Source: JBOFZL01 sp051655155
GTDB lineage: Bacteria > Bacillota > Clostridia > Peptostreptococcales > Filifactoraceae
Reading direction: 5' to 3'
NCBI GenBank assembly: GCA_051655155.1
Contig: JBOFZL010000031.1
Location: 62,001 to 126,000, forward strand
Length of the DNA: 64,000 bases
The position numbers and the translations under genes are program-made. The notes under the pieces were generated by a model, which was given only the letters and a program-made list of their open reading frames with translations, was not told where the DNA came from and did not search any database. Every line of letters begins with the position of its first letter. Position 1 is the stretch's first letter. Positions 62,654-64,000 of the stretch are shown here, piece by piece.

Positions 62654-63994
62654 GTGAGAAAGGAACCTCTAAAATCACTTAGCATTATCTTACTTTTTAT
62701 ATCTGCAACATTTCTTTCGGGGTTTAAGTTTGATTTTTTTGCAAATTTTAAGCAAAATGTAAACTATCAAATAAGTTCTATTAATCCTCAGGAGGTTATA
62801 CATGATGTAATAATACCATCATATATAACTGTTAACCTTGGTAATAAGGGAAGGACAGTACTTTATAACCAAAATCCTATATATTACTCAGAGGCTATGA
62901 AGATATTAAGGGAAGCTTTAGAATCAAATGAAGTTTTAACTGAAGCCAATGTAGAGATGTATAATAAGCAAAAGGATATAAAAAGTTTAGAGATTAAGTT
63001 TGATTCTTCTGTAGATTCTAGGCTCCTAAGAAGGAGCCTTTTTTTAGATAAAAGTTTAATAGATGATATAGGAAAAATAAATGAAATATTAATTCCATTG
63101 GTAGATGATAATAGCATCTACCTTAAAGTCGTGGACAAAGTTTTTAGGATACAGCTAAAAAATAGACCCAATATAGAGTCCATAGATGTTTTAAGTTCAA
63201 GTAATCCAAATAAGTTTTATACGCTCAAAGATTTGTATGATGTGGATAGTTTAGCAATAACCTCCCTAGAAGGAGGGGTGGATCAAGTTTCTTATGAAAC
63301 CTCGTCAAAGTATACGGATATGGAAGTAAAGGACTCTATTGCTGAACGTATATTTGGAGAAAAGTACGATTTCATTTCCAAAACTACAGAGGTGGATGAG
63401 AGTGCAACCTATACGTACAACTTTGGACAAGAGTATTTAAAAATCAAAAGTTCAGGACTAATAGAATATATTAATGAAGATACAGGGTCAGAAAGCGAAG
63501 CCGACTTTGATAAAAGCTTAGATGTGGCACTTAATTTTTTAAATGTATTAGATTTTGATTTAAGCACCTTAAAATTTGAAGATATAAATAAAACTATAAT
63601 CAATGAAAAAAACGGATACCGTATAGTTTTTTTAGTGGATATAGATGGGTTTGAGGTTCATACATCTATACCGAGCCATGTTATTAATATTGAGGTAGTA
63701 GGAAATAAGGTATATTCTTTTAAAGGAATAAATCGGCAGGTGCAAAATCCTATTGCAAATTCTCGTGAAGTGTTGTTACCTATGGATGTAATAAGTCTAA
63801 ACTATGAAATGTTTAAACTAGGATTAGACTTTGAAACAGGAAATCAGTTAATAGGGCTTATTTCTGATATAAAGCAGGTATATAGACTAGATTCTGAATA
63901 CAGGCTACGACCATGCTATAATATAAATATAGGGTTTAGAGAATATTATTTTGATATATATACAGGGGAGGAGGTAGGAAATGGATTGGTCTAG
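62654..63994 (+). CDS. yycH: YycH-family regulator of WalK
   Basis: A 446-residue protein with a GTG start after AAGGAGGGCC. One N-terminal anchor (SLSIILLFISATFLSGF) and an extracellular part rich in Asp/Ser/Tyr. The three-domain YycH pattern is discernible: IIPSYITVNLGNKGRTVLYN, VSYETSSKYTDMEVKDSIAE and a C-terminal SLNYEMFKLGLDFETGNQ region followed by YNINIGFREYYFDIYTGEEV. It normally forms a complex with YycI and WalK and inhibits kinase signalling. Its end overlaps the start of the next ORF. Confidence 0.85.
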   Translation: MRKEPLKSLSIILLFISATFLSGFKFDFFANFKQNVNYQISSINPQEVIHDVIIPSYITVNLGNKGRTVLYNQNPIYYSEAMKILREALESNEVLTEANVEMYNKQKDIKSLEIKFDSSVDSRLLRRSLFLDKSLIDDIGKINEILIPLVDDNSIYLKVVDKVFRIQLKNRPNIESIDVLSSSNPNKFYTLKDLYDVDSLAITSLEGGVDQVSYETSSKYTDMEVKDSIAERIFGEKYDFISKTTEVDESATYTYNFGQEYLKIKSSGLIEYINEDTGSESEADFDKSLDVALNFLNVLDFDLSTLKFEDINKTIINEKNGYRIVFLVDIDGFEVHTSIPSHVINIEVVGNKVYSFKGINRQVQNPIANSREVLLPMDVISLNYEMFKLGLDFETGNQLIGLISDIKQVYRLDSEYRLRPCYNINIGFREYYFDIYTGEEVGNGLV

Positions 63995-64000
63995 AACTAA
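63980..64000 (+). CDS. yycI: YycI, start only (cut by window end)
   Basis: ATG at 63980 after GGGGAGGAGG, giving MDWSRTK/N, the usual beginning of YycI (MDWSKTKTIFI type). It overlaps the yycH stop by 15 bases and extends beyond the window. Context and start sequence agree. Confidence 0.7.

Overview
The window is a low-GC (AT-rich) Gram-positive chromosome segment. Strong Shine-Dalgarno sites, WalRK with YycH/YycI, LepA, an NCS2 purine permease and a Stickland-type reductase selenoprotein point to an anaerobic, amino-acid-fermenting member of the Clostridia. Peptostreptococcaceae or a Tissierellales-like group would fit, but I cannot fix the family from sequence alone.

Layout: (1) 1-4.1 kb: the recR 3' end, a DUF1846 protein, and a divergent ParA/ParB pair. 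(2) 4.2-9.5 kb, minus strand: a substrate-specific reductase operon of GrdX, a GrdE-type pyruvoyl proprotein, a GrdB-type selenoprotein with an in-frame UGA and a hairpin just downstream, and an NSS-family sodium symporter, followed upstream by a FadR-type GntR regulator. The shared grdA/C/D and trx genes are absent, so this is an accessory substrate module. (3) 9.5-14.8 kb: small metabolic and stress genes (DUF3795, free-Met sulfoxide reductase, DtxR-like regulator, P1 peptidase, D,D-carboxypeptidase, DUF362 Fe-S protein). (4) 14.9-33.7 kb: a cell-surface polysaccharide locus: initiating phosphoglycosyltransferase, RmlA/RmlB, PGM/PMM, ManA, ManC, Gmd, a reductase-like epimerase, glycosyltransferases including a duplicated double GT4 enzyme, a Wzm/Wzt exporter, and an AlgJ/AlgI-like O-acetylation pair. 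It is followed by a 725-residue membrane protein ending in a Nudix domain.

(5) 36.4-44 kb: an N-acetylmuramoyl-alanine amidase with a YvrJ holin-like peptide and, 3.4 kb away, DUF1659-DUF2922 followed by a small sigma factor. The two operons share a near-identical promoter-like element with identical internal spacing that does not resemble the housekeeping consensus. I propose that they form one regulon, possibly of the adjacent sigma factor; this is the most interesting signal in the window. Between them lie ferritin (with an AT-rich DtxR-like box) and the pseudouridine kinase/glycosidase pair. Then come a highly expressed-looking surface protein with a structured leader and an O-antigen-ligase-like protein.

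(6) 46-56 kb: lepA, a gene-poor stretch with a 24-codon zinc-ribbon ORF, tadA, a GNAT-fold operon ending in adenine deaminase, a convergent purine permease, and a Fe-S protein. (7) 56.3-64 kb: an M50 protease, a two-gene unit of degenerate Fic protein plus PD-(D/E)XK nuclease-like protein, and the walRK-yycH-yycI cluster. A secreted protein is inserted in that cluster behind a promoter carrying a textbook WalR direct repeat.

No rRNA, tRNA, insertion sequence or CRISPR array was recognised.
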